Source: Photobacterium gaetbulicola Gung47 (GTDB taxonomy: Bacteria > Pseudomonadota > Gammaproteobacteria > Enterobacterales > Vibrionaceae). Taken from it: DNA of 64,000 bases. The stretch covers positions 868,001 through 932,000 of the forward strand of contig CP005973.1 of NCBI GenBank assembly GCA_000940995.1. Direction: 5' to 3'. This document shows, piece by piece, positions 1-8,801 of this stretch (within the stretch, counting starts at the first letter, position 1; every line of letters begins with the position of its first letter). The translations under genes were made by a program, and so were the position numbers. Below the pieces are notes generated by a model that made no database searches, had not been told where the DNA came from, and saw only the letters and a program-made list of their open reading frames with translations.

Positions 1-1221
1 TTCAGGGTTTGCAGCCAAACCATCAAGTACATCGCCAATCCACTGACCAATTTGTTTAAATTCTTCGGCACCGAAACCGCGGCTGGTACCAGCTGGTGTT
101 CCCAAACGAATACCTGACGTCACCATTGGTTTTTCAGGGTCGAACGGGATCCCGTTTTTGTTGCAGGTGATACCGGCACGCTCAAGGGCTTCTTCCACCT
201 GGTTGCCTTTAAGGCCTTTCGGACGCAAGTCGACCAGCATCAGGTGGGTGTCGGTACCGTTTGTCACAATGTCGCAACCGCGAGCTTGCAGGACTTCTGC
301 CAAGACTTTCGCGTTGCTGATCACATTCTTGATATATAACTTAAATTCAGGCTCTAGTGCTTCGCCCAGAGCGACCGCTTTACCCGCGATAACATGCATT
401 AGCGGCCCCCCCTGAAGACCTGGGAAAACCGCTGAGTTAATCTTCTTATTGATGTCTTCGTGGTTGGTCAAAATCATGCCGCCACGTGGGCCACGTAGCG
501 TTTTGTGCGTGGTGGTAGTAATAACGTGGGCATGAGGAATTGGGCTAGGGTGTTCGCCGACGGCGATAAGACCGGCAATGTGGGCCATATCCACCATCAG
601 GTAGGCACCTACTTCATCGGCGATGGCGCGGAACTTAGCAAAATCAATCTGGCGAGGAATAGCCGAACCACCGGCAATGATCATTTTCGGCTGACTTTCG
701 ATAGCGAGCTGGCGCACCTGCTCGTAATCGATTTCGCAGGTGTCTTTGTCTACCCCATACTGAACGGCGTTGAACCATTTACCAGAAAGAGCAGGGCGCG
801 CACCGTGTGTTAGGTGGCCGCCAGCATCCAGAGACATACCCAAGATAGTGTCGCCCGGCTGAAGTAGTGCCAACATTACCGCCCCATTAGCCTGGGCTCC
901 GGAATGTGGCTGGACATTGACGTACTCACATTGGAACAGTTGCTTGGCACGGGCAATAGCGATGCGCTCTACTTCGTCGACATGTTCACAACCACCATAG
1001 TAACGGCGTCCAGCATAACCTTCGGCATACTTGTTTGTCAGGCAGCTACCTTGGGCTTGCATTACGGCTTTAGATACGATGTTCTCTGATGCGATCAACT
1101 CAATTTGCTGGTTCTGGCGTGTAAGCTCTGCCGCAATACCGGCATTAACAGCACCATCAATCTGAGCAAGGTTGGTTGAGAAGAACACTTCTAAATCGTG
1201 GTTTTGGTACGAAGCTTTCAT
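1..1221 (-). CDS. glyA: Serine hydroxymethyltransferase, second-isoform type (3' end cut by window edge)
   Basis: Cytosolic PLP enzyme interconverting serine and glycine with tetrahydrofolate. The minus strand is open from an ATG at 1221 to the window edge, giving 407 residues of a family usually about 420-435 long, so only the C-terminal tail is missing. Clear SHMT signatures are the ELIASEN segment, the YAEGYAGRRYYGGCEHVD segment, the PHSGAQAN segment and the PLP-lysine motif TTTTHKTLRGPRGG. The N-terminus and the unusual ENIVSKAV segment differ from the housekeeping GlyA as I remember it, which suggests the second isoform linked to glycine cleavage genes in Vibrionaceae. It is divergent from an XRE-cupin regulator, with gcvT just beyond. 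Family assignment is certain; the isoform call is inference from sequence feel and context. Confidence 0.96.
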   Translation of the reverse strand, partial: MKASYQNHDLEVFFSTNLAQIDGAVNAGIAAELTRQNQQIELIASENIVSKAVMQAQGSCLTNKYAEGYAGRRYYGGCEHVDEVERIAIARAKQLFQCEYVNVQPHSGAQANGAVMLALLQPGDTILGMSLDAGGHLTHGARPALSGKWFNAVQYGVDKDTCEIDYEQVRQLAIESQPKMIIAGGSAIPRQIDFAKFRAIADEVGAYLMVDMAHIAGLIAVGEHPSPIPHAHVITTTTHKTLRGPRGGMILTNHEDINKKINSAVFPGLQGGPLMHVIAGKAVALGEALEPEFKLYIKNVISNAKVLAEVLQARGCDIVTNGTDTHLMLVDLRPKGLKGNQVEEALERAGITCNKNGIPFDPEKPMVTSGIRLGTPAGTSRGFGAEEFKQIGQWIGDVLDGLAANPE

Positions 1222-1791
1222 TTCACGTTATCCTCTAATCGCGCTCTAAGGTCAGTCCTTATTCCGAGCCAAAGCGTATATCGTTGTTATGGGGTGTCTC
1301 TGTTACGCATTGTGGGGTTATCAGAAAGACGTGTTGAGCAACGTCTCCGCCTAACAACTGCATAACATGCTTTACTATAGATAGCCGATTAAACGAAAAT
1401 TTCCAATAGTGGAACAACATGTACTTTAATAGCCACAATCTTACGCAAACGTTTGCTTTTTGCAAACTAAATTTCTAATATGCTGTTAACTTTTTTCTAA
1501 AGAATTGGGTGGTCGATGGTGTGTGCAAAAAGTTAAAATTGTATATCACCCCTTGTGCTGTATGGGGTTGTGACGTTCTACAATACCTTTACAAAGCATA
1601 CTGAATTGCAGGCTGGTCGAACTTTTTTTTGTCAATCCAGACAAAACTGGCGCTTGAAAATCAACCTGTTTCCTTTTGGAAACTAAATTTCAAATATGAT
1701 GCATGGGTCATATTTTTTTTACCGGCAGGCTTTTATGTTTCTCCGGCGGTATGCCAGAATGAATTGAATGTCGTTACCAGGGAGGGAAGTA
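1222..1791. promoter_or_regulatory. Divergent glyA / regulator control region with repeated boxes
   Basis: This 570-base AT-rich gap holds no convincing gene. It contains three copies of a 12-mer, AAATTTCNAATA, at about 1396-1408 (inside AAACGAAAATTTCCAATA), 1468-1480 (inside AAACTAAATTTCTAATATG, 1464-1482) and 1684-1696 (inside AAACTAAATTTCAAATATG, 1680-1698). All are in the same orientation. The copies lie on both the glyA side and the regulator side, as expected of operators for the adjacent XRE-cupin protein. I looked for a tandem glycine riboswitch on both strands and did not see its conserved segments. That the boxes are operators is inference. Confidence 0.55.
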
Positions 1792-2427
1792 ATGAGTGAC
1801 GAACAGCAGGTCGATGTGTATCCATCAATGACCGTCGTAAAAGAGTTCGAGTCTGAAAAGGCTGACAAAATTGAGCCGATGAAATTAGGAAAAAGGCTCA
1901 AGGAAATTCGCATGGCGCACGGCCTGACTCTTGAAGAGGCCAGCAAGCGTACGGGGTTGGCCCGCTCGACATTGTCGAAAATTGAAAACGAGCAGATTTC
2001 ACCGACGTTTCAGGCAATGCAAAAGCTTGCCGGTGGGTTAGAGATTGATATTCCACAGCTTTTCGCGCCGCCAAAACAACTTAAAGCGACAGGACGTCGT
2101 GACATTACACGTAAGGCGCAGGGTAAACCTCACCCAACGACGACCTACGAGCATGAGCTTCTAGCTACCCAGTTAACCAATAAAAAGATGATGCCTTTCA
2201 AATCAAGAGTGCGGGCTCGGGCTTTTGAGGATTACCCGGATTGGATCCGCCATGATGGCGAAGAGTTCTTACTGGTCCTGGAGGGTGAGATTACTTTTTA
2301 CTCTGAGTTTTACGAGCCGGTGTCACTGAGTGAGGGGGATTCGGTCTATTACGATGCCAATATGGGACATATGCTGACTTCTGTCAGTGAAGATGATGCA
2401 TTGATTCTTTGGGTTACTGCATCTTAA
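1792..2427 (+). CDS. XRE-family helix-turn-helix regulator with C-terminal cupin domain
   Basis: A 211-residue cytoplasmic DNA-binding regulator. Residues about 28-85 form a Cro/XRE helix-turn-helix (LGKRLKEIRMAHGLTLEEAS, then RTGLARSTLSKIENEQISPT). Residues about 130-205 form a cupin_2 ligand pocket (HDGEEFLLVLEGEITFY, then GDSVYYDANMGHML). The ATG at 1792 is preferred over the upstream in-frame ATG at 1768 because GGAGG at 1781-1785 lies six bases before it. Proteins of this architecture sense small metabolites. The gene lies between glyA (divergent) and gcvT (same strand), so regulation of glycine/serine metabolism is the likely role. Repeated boxes in the upstream gap are candidate operators. 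The effector is unknown. Confidence 0.9.
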   Translation: MSDEQQVDVYPSMTVVKEFESEKADKIEPMKLGKRLKEIRMAHGLTLEEASKRTGLARSTLSKIENEQISPTFQAMQKLAGGLEIDIPQLFAPPKQLKATGRRDITRKAQGKPHPTTTYEHELLATQLTNKKMMPFKSRVRARAFEDYPDWIRHDGEEFLLVLEGEITFYSEFYEPVSLSEGDSVYYDANMGHMLTSVSEDDALILWVTAS

Positions 2428-2782
2428 GTGACGCGGTAACGCTGCGTAAGAATGCCTGATATTGTTTAGATCGAAAAGTACAGGCAAGCCATCTCCGGCA
2501 TTTGCCTATAACTATAGACACAGGCTCAGGTCAAGCTTGTTAAAGTTATGGGTGGTTTTAACAATTGGTGCGCAGGGTTACGAGCCGGGGACTTGCTGTA
2601 ATAGCTTCCTTTCTTGATAAAAGTGTTAATTCAACAAATCTTTACTTGTGATTCAAATGTGTGATGTAGCACGGTTTGAATGGCGGGAAACTTTGTTTAC
2701 TATAAGAAACTATGTATAACATGGTTGTAACAGCTGATATGGAGTATCGCCGCTTTGCTCGCGGTGTATGGAGTAAAATCGT
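2428..2782 (+). promoter_or_regulatory. Leader/promoter gap before gcvT
   Basis: A 355-base gap with no gene. A weak fourth copy of the box seen upstream of glyA occurs at 2687-2706, reading GAAACTTTGTTTACTATAAG. It keeps the AAACT-N3-TTT-N3-ATA skeleton. The segment just before the gcvT start contains the self-complementary string CCGCTTTGCTCGCGG, which could form a short hairpin near the ribosome binding region. I see no glycine riboswitch consensus here. Confidence 0.3.
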
Positions 2783-3901
2783 ATGTCACAAGAATTACTG
2801 GTAACACCACTACACGCACTACACATCGAAATGGGCGCCAAGATGGTTCCTTTTGCTGGTTACGATATGCCAGTGCAGTATGCGTTGGGTGTACGTAAGG
2901 AACATATCCATTGCCGTGAGTCGGCTGGTCTCTTCGATGTATCACACATGGGGCAGCTTCGCCTTCATGGTGCAAATGCGGCAAAAGTCCTAGAGTCACT
3001 GGTTCCTGTTGATATTATCGACTTGCCTGAAGGTAAGCAGCGTTATGCGTTCTTCACCAACGAACAGGGTGGGATCCTTGATGATCTGATGGTGACCAAT
3101 CTTGGCGATCACCTGTTCGTCGTGGTGAATGCTGCATGTAAAGCCCAAGATATCGCCCATATCCAGGCGCACCTTCCCCAAGATGTTACGCTGGAAATCA
3201 TTGAAGACCGAGCATTATTGGCTCTGCAAGGTCCAAAGGCTGCACAGGTATTGGCGCGTTTGAACCCTGCTGTCAGTGACATGATTTTCATGGATGCGGC
3301 GAGAGTTGAATTGCTGGGGGGTGAGTGCCTAGTCAGCCGTTCAGGTTATACCGGTGAAGATGGTTATGAAATCTCGGTCCCTGCGGATAAAGCTGAAGAG
3401 CTAGCTCGCGAACTGCTAGGTCAAGAAGAAGTTGAGTGGATTGGCCTTGGGGCTCGTGATTCGCTTCGCCTCGAGTGCGGCTTATGTCTATATGGTCACG
3501 ATATCGATACGACAACTACGCCAGTAGAAGGCAGCTTGCTTTGGGGTATTAGCAAGCCGCGCCGTGCTGATGGTGAACGTGCTGGCGGTTTCCCGGGTGC
3601 GGATATTATTCTTGAGCAAATTAAAACGAAAGATGTTGCCCGTAAGCGTATCGGCTTGGTTGGCCAGTCGAAGGCTCCTGTGCGTGAAGGAAGTAAACTG
3701 TTTGACGCTGAGGGTAAAGAAGTCGGTCTTGTCACTTCAGGAACGTTTGGTCCTACCAAAGGTGCGCCTGTCGCAATGGGCTATGTACAAACGGATCTAG
3801 CTGTAATTGGCACTGAGATTTTTGCTGAAGTTCGTGGCAAGAAACTGCCGATGACAGTGGAAAAAATGCCGTTTGTTCCTCAAAACTACTATCGCGGTTA
3901 A
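2783..3901 (+). CDS. gcvT: Aminomethyltransferase, T protein of the glycine cleavage system
   Basis: This is the folate-dependent T protein, which releases ammonia from the aminomethyl-lipoyl H protein and forms 5,10-methylene-tetrahydrofolate. The product is 372 residues, normal for GcvT. Recognisable segments are TPLHALHIEMGAKMVPFAGY near the N-terminus, GLFDVSHMGQ, SRSGYTGEDGYEIS in the folate-binding domain and GARDSLRLECGLCLYGHD. The C-terminal beta-barrel domain ends with the VTSGTFGPT segment and VRGKKLP. No gcvH or gcvP follows. In V. cholerae, as I recall, they lie on the far side of glyA, so they may be just beyond the left edge here. A strong terminator follows 50 bases downstream. 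Confidence 0.96.
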   Translation: MSQELLVTPLHALHIEMGAKMVPFAGYDMPVQYALGVRKEHIHCRESAGLFDVSHMGQLRLHGANAAKVLESLVPVDIIDLPEGKQRYAFFTNEQGGILDDLMVTNLGDHLFVVVNAACKAQDIAHIQAHLPQDVTLEIIEDRALLALQGPKAAQVLARLNPAVSDMIFMDAARVELLGGECLVSRSGYTGEDGYEISVPADKAEELARELLGQEEVEWIGLGARDSLRLECGLCLYGHDIDTTTTPVEGSLLWGISKPRRADGERAGGFPGADIILEQIKTKDVARKRIGLVGQSKAPVREGSKLFDAEGKEVGLVTSGTFGPTKGAPVAMGYVQTDLAVIGTEIFAEVRGKKLPMTVEKMPFVPQNYYRG

Positions 3902-3954
3902 TCATTTCTTTTATCAGCAATACATTGATAGTTAGAGTTTATTTTGACCATTTT

Positions 3955-3982
3955 AAAAGGAGCCATTAAGGCTCCTTTTTTT
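3955..3982 (+). terminator. Rho-independent terminator of gcvT
   Basis: A ten-base stem (AAAAGGAGCC / GGCTCCTTTT) with a five-base loop is followed by a T run. Confidence 0.9.
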
Positions 3983-4061
3983 GTCTCAAACTCTGGTTGG
4001 AAAATTACTGATAAATCAACTTTGCTTTAGATAAGGCATTGCCACTAACGATGAGGTTGAT

Positions 4062-4370
4062 ATGCAGAAGTATTGCTTACCCAGACTCCGTGTCTCGATA
4101 TATGTCGCAATTGCAAGCATGGCGATTTCGGTGCCAATTAGCCTCACTGCAGAGCCTCTATTGATGGGGTTTGATGAGTATATGGAGCGTTGTACTTTAT
4201 CTTATGGTGAAGACAAGATCGCCCGCTCGGTATGTGAAAACCAATATAAGGCGATTGAACAAAAAGAGCAGGAAATTTTTGCTCATACTAACGAGCTAAC
4301 AAATGAAATATGGCTGGATGAAAAGAATAATAGTGAAAGCTTGAGTGAGCAAAATGAACAAGTTGACTAA
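4062..4370 (+). CDS. Small exported protein of unknown function
   Basis: A 102-residue protein that I do not recognise. Residues 8-30 are hydrophobic after a basic start (KYCLPRLRVS), which looks like a signal peptide with cleavage near SLTAEP. The mature part is acidic and hydrophilic, with two cysteines (RCTLSYGEDKIARSVCENQY) that could form a disulfide in the periplasm, and ends in a Glu/Asn-rich tail. It sits alone after the gcvT terminator. The two spaced cysteines within a small helical region resemble small periplasmic proteins generally, but no family is claimed. Confidence 0.6.
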   Translation: MQKYCLPRLRVSIYVAIASMAISVPISLTAEPLLMGFDEYMERCTLSYGEDKIARSVCENQYKAIEQKEQEIFAHTNELTNEIWLDEKNNSESLSEQNEQVD

Positions 4371-4725
4371 CTTTGTTAACAGTTAATATTTATATGTTTA
4401 AAGAGCCTCTTTCAAATCTGTCTTTTTATTGCTTGCTGAATGTAAGCTGTCTGGTTGTGTGATTTATTTAAAATTTACTGTTTTTTGTTCGAATTTGGCT
4501 AGCTGGAAAAGAAGGTGATATTTTTTGATGTATTAAAACAATGGTTTATATGCTTTGGATGCTGCTATATCTGCAGGGTTAATCCAAGGCTTGTCAATTA
4601 ACTGTTCAGCTTATATTTAGCCGATTGGCGTACTATCAATAAGGTAAATTAAACAATTAATGAAAGCCACTTTATTCTCTGCCTTGTTATGAGATTTTTT
4701 GCTTTCATTAAATCCAAAGAGTTAT
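4371..4725. other. AT-rich gap with an 11-bp inverted repeat
   Basis: No gene is apparent in these 355 bases. Near the right end, TTAATGAAAGC at 4657-4667 is perfectly repeated in inverted orientation as GCTTTCATTAA at 4701-4711, with a 33-base loop, just upstream of the small membrane protein at 4726. It could be an operator pair or a transcript leader hairpin. Confidence 0.35.
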
Positions 4726-4869
4726 ATGGTTATGCGGCAATATTTGACTAAGTTACCATTGTTTGTTCGTGAGCAATTAAATATGCGAGAAATGTTATTT
4801 GAGATCGTTTTAGCGATCGTAGCAATAGCCGCAGCGATAGGTTTGTTTACCGCTGCAGTTATGGCCTAG
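4726..4869 (+). CDS. Putative small single-pass membrane protein
   Basis: An ORF of 47 codons whose product begins MVMRQYLTKLPLFVREQLNM. It then has a single hydrophobic helix rich in I, V, A and L (about residues 26-46) and ends at TAG. AAAGAG lies about five bases before the ATG. A second in-frame ATG is at 4732. The basic amphipathic N-terminus followed by one transmembrane helix is typical of real small membrane proteins rather than noise. Its stop overlaps, tail to tail, the stop of the histidine kinase gene on the other strand. Function is unknown. Confirmation would need conservation in related genomes. Confidence 0.5.
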   Translation: MVMRQYLTKLPLFVREQLNMREMLFEIVLAIVAIAAAIGLFTAAVMA

Positions 4870-7097
4870 TTCTTAGATATTCCTTCAAGCGTTGCAACTG
4901 GTAGGGTGACGCAGACTTCAACCCCCTGTTTATCTGTACGGTTTCTAAGCAAAATTTTCCCTTGATGGTAGTCTGTGATCAGGCGGGCAATGAACAATCC
5001 AAGTCCTAGGTGAGGTTTGTTTTGCTGGCTTTGGGTTCGAACGGATACCATAGAGTTAAGCAGTTGGTCGTTCATATTCTCTGGTAGTAGTGGCCCATGG
5101 TTGCTGACGGTCAAGAAAGCCTGAGAATCAATCTGTGACAACGTCACTTCTATCGGATGGTCATCCCGGCTAAAATCGACGGCGTTCGAAATCAGCTTGT
5201 CTAATAATTGTGCCAAGTAATCAGGTGCGCCATTAATCATCACCGGTTCACTGCATCTATCGACGCGGAATATTTGGTTGGCATAGGCCATTTGATAGCC
5301 CTGCATGCATCCTTCGACCAGTTCGTTGAGAGGGAAGAGCTCTTTTTCTGCCCCTTGTAAACTTTGCTCGATACGCGTGGCCTCGGTCATGCTGGACAAT
5401 ATCGTATTGAGTCTTTGCACTCCCTCTTGAGCTCTTTCAATGTACCGTTTTGAATCCTCGTCTTGCTCCTGCATCGATAGGTTTTCTATCGATGAGCGAA
5501 CCACGGCCACCGGCGTGCGTAACTCGTGAGATAAGCGAGAGGAGAGATTCTCCAGATAGTGGTTATATTGGCCCAATCGGCTAACCATACCTGCCAAGCT
5601 CCGGCTCAGATCTCCAATCTCATCGCTGTTCGTTGAGGCTGCTATGGTGTGTTGAATTTTTCCTTGGGTATCGATGGCATGCTCAGCCTCATTGCGCAGT
5701 TTTCTGATCCGGCGAGAAATATTCGAGGCAAAAAGGAATAATGTCAGAGTGCCGACCAGTATGATCGCGAAAAGCGCGTTGAGTAATTCCTCCAGAGCAC
5801 GGTTACGCAGAGTTTGAATGCCAATTGTCGATTCTTCCGCTACGACGGCACCCATTACGTTGTCGCCTAACCAAATAGGGTAGGCCGCAGCCAATATCAT
5901 TGCCTTTCCGTCACTGGATTGGCGCCAGTGTGAATAGCCTCGTCCTTGTAGTGCTTGGGAGATATGCACCCCCTCCACCTTAGCCGCATCTTTGAGTGAA
6001 TCGCTGAACTCTGTGGGTTCGTTGATGAGGTAGCGGTAGTAAAGTGGGTGAAGCCATTTTTCTTCTAGTACTGTCCACCAGGAGCTATTTTTGTTGCCAT
6101 ATTTGACCGACGAAGACCATACACCGTTAGACTCTTGAATATCGCCACTTTGCGCTAAGACACGCTGGTGCCTGTCTATAACCCAAATCCGTGTACTAGT
6201 ATGTCCCATACCCTTTAGAATATTTTCGATCTCTGGTGAGGGGATAAGCACTGTGCCGAGTTTGATAATTTGGTTAGTATTCGAGGTCCCTATGATGGTC
6301 TCAATCTCACGGTTACCTGTGTTATTGACGTCATAAAAAGCAAAGCCGAGCTTGCTGCCAAGCATGGAGAGAGGAAGGCGTAATTCAATGTTGTAGCCGT
6401 TATCGGTAGTACGCCAGTAGCCCTGGATTTGACTTTCCAGGACGAGGTCAGCCGGGTCGGCAATATCGCCGTTGATCTGCCAGGCGTTGAACCAACCGTC
6501 TTCGTAAACTGAAACGACGTAGCGATGGAATTCGCCGTTAGGTGCGGTCAGTGCAATGATGAGATGATCATTGCGATCGACTCTTGAAGACCCCTTGCGG
6601 CGCATAACGGGTTTATCGTCATTCACTTCGAATATGGCGTAGAGATACCCATCATATTTGCCGACCATATGGTTGAACTGGATACCGTTATGTTGATACG
6701 GCCAGCGGCTGAATTGGACATAATCACGGCCGTAGTGCACCATTTGCTCGGTGTAATCAGCCCAGTCATTGGTTTGACCATCAAGTTTGATGGGCGAACT
6801 GAGTTCGTAGGCGTACAGATCTCGGCCTTTCTGTACCGACTGTAAAAAACTGGCCTGATCACTGAATAGGTTAGGGCGCTCATTGAGAGCCGTTGCGACC
6901 GCCCTTGAGGTCCCAATCAATGTCTGCTCCTGGCCTTGGCGGAGCAGCTTTTCCATCTCCAGGATATAGTTATAGCCAATCCAAGGTAGGGTCAGCAGCA
7001 TACAGGCGATAAGGGTGATTTTTGAACGCAGGCCAATGGCGGGCCTGAGCCGTGATAGATTGGATTTGAACTTTTCTGCTATAAACTTAGTTATCAT
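4866..7097 (-). CDS. Proteobacterial dedicated sortase system sensor histidine kinase
   Basis: A 743-residue inner-membrane sensor kinase. It has a transmembrane helix at about 26-45, then a long periplasmic region to about 430 that includes a CBM9-like segment (about 101-245, beginning LDGQTNDW). A second membrane helix lies at 438-460, followed by a HAMP-like linker, a HisKA domain with SHELRTP (phospho-acceptor His524) and an ATPase domain with an N box near Asn638 and LGLGLFIA at 697. The start shares one base with the stop of the upstream response regulator gene, so the two are translationally coupled. Architecture and the adjacent PdsO match, from memory, the TIGRFAM 'marine_sort' kinase. 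The CBM9-like domain suggests that an envelope carbohydrate or wall signal is sensed, which is inference. Confidence 0.87.
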   Translation of the reverse strand: MITKFIAEKFKSNLSRLRPAIGLRSKITLIACMLLTLPWIGYNYILEMEKLLRQGQEQTLIGTSRAVATALNERPNLFSDQASFLQSVQKGRDLYAYELSSPIKLDGQTNDWADYTEQMVHYGRDYVQFSRWPYQHNGIQFNHMVGKYDGYLYAIFEVNDDKPVMRRKGSSRVDRNDHLIIALTAPNGEFHRYVVSVYEDGWFNAWQINGDIADPADLVLESQIQGYWRTTDNGYNIELRLPLSMLGSKLGFAFYDVNNTGNREIETIIGTSNTNQIIKLGTVLIPSPEIENILKGMGHTSTRIWVIDRHQRVLAQSGDIQESNGVWSSSVKYGNKNSSWWTVLEEKWLHPLYYRYLINEPTEFSDSLKDAAKVEGVHISQALQGRGYSHWRQSSDGKAMILAAAYPIWLGDNVMGAVVAEESTIGIQTLRNRALEELLNALFAIILVGTLTLFLFASNISRRIRKLRNEAEHAIDTQGKIQHTIAASTNSDEIGDLSRSLAGMVSRLGQYNHYLENLSSRLSHELRTPVAVVRSSIENLSMQEQDEDSKRYIERAQEGVQRLNTILSSMTEATRIEQSLQGAEKELFPLNELVEGCMQGYQMAYANQIFRVDRCSEPVMINGAPDYLAQLLDKLISNAVDFSRDDHPIEVTLSQIDSQAFLTVSNHGPLLPENMNDQLLNSMVSVRTQSQQNKPHLGLGLFIARLITDYHQGKILLRNRTDKQGVEVCVTLPVATLEGISKN

Positions 7098-7783
7098 CAG
7101 GCCCCCCAGCGGTAGCCCATGCCGTAGACTGTATTGATGCAGTCAAATTGATTATCGAACTGCATGAATTTTTTACGGATACGCTTGATATGTGAGGTGA
7201 TGGTACTGTCATCGACCACAACTTGTGCTTCGTTCATCAAGTCATGTCGGCTTTTCACATGCCCCGGGCGTTTGGCCAGGGCGTAGACCATCCAGAACTC
7301 GGTCACGGTCAACTCTACGAGGTTTTGCTGCCAGTACACCTGCATTTTGTTTTTGTCGATGGAAAGATCCCCATGCTGGATCAGTTCAACTTTTTCGGTT
7401 GGTTGCTGCATCAGATCGCTGCGGCGAAATAATGCGGCAATACGGGCAATCAAATGTGGCAGGCTGATATCTTTGGTCAGGTAGTCATCTGCGCCCATGC
7501 GAAGACCACATACCGTATCGAAGTCGCTGTCGCGTGCAGTGAGAAAGATAATAGGTAAAGTCGGTGATAGAGCTCGAAGCGACTGGCATAAGGTAAACCC
7601 GCCATCAATTTCATTTTGCAAGCCAATATCGATGATGGCCAGATCTGGTAGTGCATTTTCAAATGCTGCTTGCGCATCAGGGCGATTGTCATAGCCTTTC
7701 ACATCATAGCCGTGTTTTTTCAGAACATCGATGTAGTTTTCACGGATAGCTTTTTCATCTTCAACAATGGCAATTTTTTTCAT
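7097..7783 (-). CDS. Dedicated sortase system response regulator, OmpR/PhoB class
   Basis: A 228-residue two-component regulator. The receiver domain covers residues 1-120, with acidic residues at IVEDE, phospho-acceptor Asp52 in AIIDIGL and the conserved Lys in DDYLTKDI. Residues 135-228 form a winged-helix DNA-binding domain (LTVTEFWMVYALAKRPGHV, then DDSTITSHIKRIRKKF and YGMGYRW). It is cotranscribed with the overlapping histidine kinase and divergent from the OmpA-like pdsO gene, so it probably controls that promoter across the 254-base gap. The assignment to the sortase-linked subfamily rests on the company it keeps and on remembered family architecture; the receiver/winged-helix call is certain. 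Confidence 0.9.
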   Translation of the reverse strand: MKKIAIVEDEKAIRENYIDVLKKHGYDVKGYDNRPDAQAAFENALPDLAIIDIGLQNEIDGGFTLCQSLRALSPTLPIIFLTARDSDFDTVCGLRMGADDYLTKDISLPHLIARIAALFRRSDLMQQPTEKVELIQHGDLSIDKNKMQVYWQQNLVELTVTEFWMVYALAKRPGHVKSRHDLMNEAQVVVDDSTITSHIKRIRKKFMQFDNQFDCINTVYGMGYRWGA

Positions 7784-8037
7784 GACTCTTTTCCTGTACC
7801 GCCAGCGGTAGAAAATTGTGAACAGTGTTTATGCTGTGACTATACAACAATCTAGCTGATAGAAAAGGCTTGAAAGAGGGATCGGAGTAAATGCCATTTT
7901 TTTGCCACAATTGATCATTGCATTGCCTTTTTTTGTGCCCTGATTCGCCAGATAGACTTGCTTTAATAACCTCATCAACACGAAACAGCGACTGATAGCG
8001 TTAGTCGTAACCCAGTACATTCGATGAGGACATCACG

Positions 8038-8790
8038 ATGAAAAAGCAACTTATCTCGACTCTAATCACAACAGCGCTAATGGCATCCCTTGTTTCTCCA
8101 ATGGCAACAGCCAATGACAATATGGACGATAGCTACAAGGTGGGTGAGCAAGAGCAGCTTATCGGTTTGGGCTCTGGTGCCGCATTGGGTGCCATTGTCG
8201 GAGGGCCTGTTGGTGCCGTTGTTGGTGCCATGGTTGGGGGTATTGTTGGCACTGCGGTCGGGCAGGATGAACAAATCAAGGCCCAAGATGAAGAACTCGG
8301 CGAATTGCTCGCTCGCAATACCGAGCTTGAGCGCATCAGCCGAAAATACAACCAGGCACAAATTGAAATAGCGCGTCTGGAGCAGGAAAAATATGAGTTG
8401 ATGAACCTTGAGGATCGCCAACTAGACCTTGCACTGGAAATGAACGTGCACTTTAGAACCGGGTCTGCAGAGATTGAACCCTTGTTTAAAGTTCAGCTGG
8501 ATGAGATTGCCGAGATCATGAAGCAAGCGCCAGATATTCGCTGGGAGCTGTCAGGTTACTCTGATCGCCGTGGCAGCAGCGAACGAAATCTAGCGCTTTC
8601 GGAACAACGGGTAGAGGCGGTGCGTCAGTATCTAGAATTACAAGGTGTTGATACTCTGCAACTTTTTGCATCGGCTTACGGTGACCAAGCACCGCTCAAA
8701 GGTGAGCAGAATTTCGAAGGGGATTTCTTTGACCGTCGAGTCACATTACGCAGTGCAAGTGACAATGTCACAACGGCCAAAAATCATTAA
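8038..8790 (+). CDS. pdsO: Sortase-associated OmpA-like protein PdsO
   Basis: A 250-residue envelope protein. It has a signal peptide at 1-26 (cleavage near MATAND), then a glycine-zipper segment at about 43-78 with repeated GAIVGGPVGAVVGAMVGG-type units that can insert in or pack on a membrane. A coiled coil at about 82-122 follows, then a C-terminal OmpA/MotB peptidoglycan-binding domain at about 130-240 (HFRTGSAEIEP, LSGYSDRRGSSERNLALSEQ, RVEAVRQYL). This glycine zipper plus OmpA layout next to the kinase/regulator pair is what I recall for PdsO. It is divergent from that pair. In complete systems a large VIT/VWA-type target and a class GN sortase follow; here they do not. Confidence 0.88.
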   Translation: MKKQLISTLITTALMASLVSPMATANDNMDDSYKVGEQEQLIGLGSGAALGAIVGGPVGAVVGAMVGGIVGTAVGQDEQIKAQDEELGELLARNTELERISRKYNQAQIEIARLEQEKYELMNLEDRQLDLALEMNVHFRTGSAEIEPLFKVQLDEIAEIMKQAPDIRWELSGYSDRRGSSERNLALSEQRVEAVRQYLELQGVDTLQLFASAYGDQAPLKGEQNFEGDFFDRRVTLRSASDNVTTAKNH

Positions 8791-8801
8791 GAGAGCTAGC
8801 G

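Noticed and set aside
1259..1465. 68-codon minus-strand ORF upstream of glyA
   Set aside because: It lies in the promoter region, lacks a ribosome binding site, overlaps the operator-like boxes and has no protein-like pattern.
1222..2782. Glycine riboswitch upstream of glyA or gcvT
   Set aside because: I looked for the paired aptamer consensus segments on both strands and did not find them. The repeated protein-type boxes explain the region better.
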